From positions 1 through 14,301 of the forward strand of contig DATMGU010000086.1 of assembly GCA_035555315.1 (NCBI GenBank): a DNA stretch of 14,301 bases, given 5' to 3'. Source of the stretch: DATMGU01 sp035555315 (GTDB lineage: Bacteria > Pseudomonadota > Alphaproteobacteria > ATCC43930 > CGMCC-115725). This document shows, one piece after another, positions 13,028-14,301 of this stretch. Both the position numbers and the translations under genes were made by a program. The notes beneath the pieces were generated by a model. That model was not told the DNA's origin. It did not search any database and saw nothing but the letters and a program-made list of their open reading frames with translations. Every line of letters starts with the position of its first letter. Positions within the stretch are counted from its first letter, which is position 1.

Positions 13028-13882
13028 GTGACCCTCGGCTCACGCAGCGTCGTGCTCCAACGTAGACTCCAGATCGCTGATTGGATCCGGCGGGACGGCA
13101 TCGTTCGTGTCGATACCATCAGTCGGACTTTGGGGGTGTCGGCGGTCACGATCCGTGCCGATCTCGCCTATCTCGAAGAGCAAGGCTTGATCGTTCGCTC
13201 CTCCGGCTCGGCGCGCCCCGCCGTCGGTCGGCATGCCTATGACGATGCGCAAATCGCGCCCCCGCCGCCCGCCTCTCGGGCGTTGCTCCTGACCGCGGCC
13301 GCGCTGGCAAGAAGTCACACCACGCTTCTGATCGGGCCTGGCCGGTTGCCGGCGATGCTCCCGGCCTATCTCCCGCCGTTTCCCGATCTTCGCGTTGTCC
13401 TGACATCGGTCGATGCCCTGTTGACCGCACGGCAATTTGTCGTCGGGTCCATCCATATTCTTGGCGGACAATTGGATGCCAACGGGATGTTGATCGACGG
13501 TCCGGCAGCCGTGCACGGGTTGGCCTTTCACGCGATCGATCTCTTTATTCTGCAGGCTTCGGCAATCACGCACGACGCCGTCATTCTTTCCTCGGATGCC
13601 TCCGCGTCGTTTCAGAGAGCCGCCGCGCAGGCCGCCAGACGAACCGCGATCCTGATCAGCGGCACGCAACCAGACAGAAGCGCGGACGCCCCTCGCTTGC
13701 CCTTGAGTTCGGTCGAGTATGTCATTGTGTCGGACACGGCGGATGAGAAGACCTTCAATGCGCTCGAAGAAGCTGGGTTTCGTCTCCAGCCGTCATCCAA
13801 CGAAGAAGCGAGACTTTATCAGAGCACGATAAAGAAGAGTTACGCCCCCGCCGAACAGCAAGAGTCGGCTGACTACGGCTAG
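13028..13882 (+). CDS. DeoR/GlpR family transcriptional regulator
   Basis: This 284-residue repressor has an N-terminal DeoR winged helix-turn-helix at about 10-60 (RLQIADWIRRDGIVRVDTIS, then RTLGVSAVTIRADLAYLEEQGLIVR). The C-terminal ISOCOT-like effector domain contains VVLTSVDALLTA, HILGGQLDANGMLIDGPAAV, then DLFILQASAI and AAQAARRTAILIS. DeoR proteins usually bind a phosphorylated sugar made by the kinase of their own operon. The GTG start at 13028 is supported by AAAGGG about 7 bases upstream. The sugar kinase gene begins 113 bp downstream on the same strand, and a large palindrome lies over the promoter. The canonical effector-loop residues are less conserved than in GlpR, so the ligand cannot be named. 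The last 30 residues look unstructured. Confidence 0.9.
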   Translation: MTLGSRSVVLQRRLQIADWIRRDGIVRVDTISRTLGVSAVTIRADLAYLEEQGLIVRSSGSARPAVGRHAYDDAQIAPPPPASRALLLTAAALARSHTTLLIGPGRLPAMLPAYLPPFPDLRVVLTSVDALLTARQFVVGSIHILGGQLDANGMLIDGPAAVHGLAFHAIDLFILQASAITHDAVILSSDASASFQRAAAQAARRTAILISGTQPDRSADAPRLPLSSVEYVIVSDTADEKTFNALEEAGFRLQPSSNEEARLYQSTIKKSYAPAEQQESADYG

Positions 13883-13951
13883 CCTTCCCATGGCCCGTGC
13901 CGAGAACGCTGCCGTGCTTACTGCGCTGTGGAACTCTTTTCAAAGCCAGAT

Positions 13952-13968
13952 CCAGCCCTTAGGGCCGG
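13952..13968 (+). repeat. Short hairpin between the DeoR and kinase genes
   Basis: CCAGCCCTTAGGGCCGG is a nearly perfect palindrome (GCCCT-T-AGGGC core, flanked by CC/GG with one mismatch) in the 113-bp gap, about 28 bp before the kinase start. It has no T-run, so it is unlikely to stop transcription fully. Confidence 0.3.
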
Positions 13969-13995
13969 ATATCCGAAGGGAAGGACCCAGTCCCA

Positions 13996-14301
13996 ATGGC
14001 GCCGAACGACATGAGCAAGATTGTCACGATCGGCGAGATCGTGGTCGAGATCATGGCGGAAGAACCGGGCAACGGCTTTCGCGAGCCTTTGGCGCTTCGC
14101 GGGCCTTATCCTTCCGGCGCGCCCGCGATTTTCATCGACCAGGTCGCCCGCTTGGGTCAGCCCTGCGGCCTCATCTCCTGCGTTGGGGATGATGATTTCG
14201 GCTGGATCAACATCGATCGGCTGAAACGGGACGGCGTCGACGTATCCGCCATCCAAGTCACGAGCGAGCAGGTCACCGGCACGGCCTTCGTCCGCTACAA
14301 G
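13996..14301 (+). CDS. PfkB/ribokinase family sugar kinase, 5' part
   Basis: The first 102 residues of a PfkB-family carbohydrate kinase are present; the gene runs past the window end. It begins MAPNDMSKIVTIGEIVVEIM, the usual first strand. The substrate-lid and sugar-binding sequence GPYPSGAPAIFIDQVARLGQ follows, then CVGDDDFGWINIDRLKRDGV and the VTGTAFVRYK strand. The pattern REPLALRGPYPSGAPAIFID is like kinases annotated as tagatose or related ketose kinases in alphaproteobacteria, but substrate assignment from this fragment is tentative. ATG 13996 has AAGGGAAGGA about 10 bases upstream; ATG 14011 is in frame but lacks a site. The catalytic DTxGAGD motif would lie beyond the window. It is probably co-regulated with, and supplies the effector for, the DeoR regulator upstream. 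Confidence 0.85.
   Translation, partial: MAPNDMSKIVTIGEIVVEIMAEEPGNGFREPLALRGPYPSGAPAIFIDQVARLGQPCGLISCVGDDDFGWINIDRLKRDGVDVSAIQVTSEQVTGTAFVRYK

Overview
The window is GC-rich chromosomal DNA from a bacterium, most likely an alphaproteobacterium, perhaps of the Rhodospirillales. The basis is codon use, the gene order Ppx/GppA - rlmE - guaB - rsmB - guaA, and the type of DeoR/PfkB sugar locus at the right end. The species cannot be told from the sequence alone.

Left edge (1-1495): the 3' end of a Phd/YefM-type antitoxin gene overlaps a complete vapC toxin gene. Next come three copies of a 19-bp repeat and a minus-strand RibD/DHFR-like reductase gene.

Core block (1496-8824, all minus strand): a housekeeping cluster read from right to left, consisting of a Ppx/GppA phosphatase, rlmE (23S rRNA 2'-O-methyltransferase), guaB (IMP dehydrogenase), rsmB-like rRNA m5C methyltransferase, a GNAT acetyltransferase and guaA (GMP synthase). 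GuaB and GuaA are the two consecutive steps from IMP to GMP. The Ppx/GppA protein acts on polyphosphate or pppGpp, and the two methyltransferases modify rRNA, so the cluster links guanine nucleotide supply with ribosome maturation. rsmB and the GNAT gene overlap by ATGA, and guaA follows 19 bp later. The guaB leader can form two mutually exclusive hairpins, one of which hides the Shine-Dalgarno sequence.

Middle (9043-12711): tRNA-Gln(CTG) with a terminator, then an accessory stretch. It holds a VapBC/FitAB-type toxin-antitoxin pair behind a perfect 24-bp palindrome, a HicAB pair behind repeated TACACAA half-sites, gene-poor spacers, and an AT-rich orphan gene for a predicted exported protein. 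Its composition differs sharply from its surroundings, which suggests acquired DNA. No integrase, transposase or attachment-site repeat is visible.

Right edge (12712-14301): a DeoR-family repressor gene with a 32-bp imperfect palindrome over its promoter, followed by the start of a PfkB-family sugar kinase gene that runs off the window. This is probably the beginning of a sugar or polyol catabolic operon.

Three toxin-antitoxin modules of different families lie within 11.4 kb. I found no CRISPR array, no complete insertion sequence and no recognisable anti-phage system. The least explained elements are the guaB leader and the orphan exported protein.
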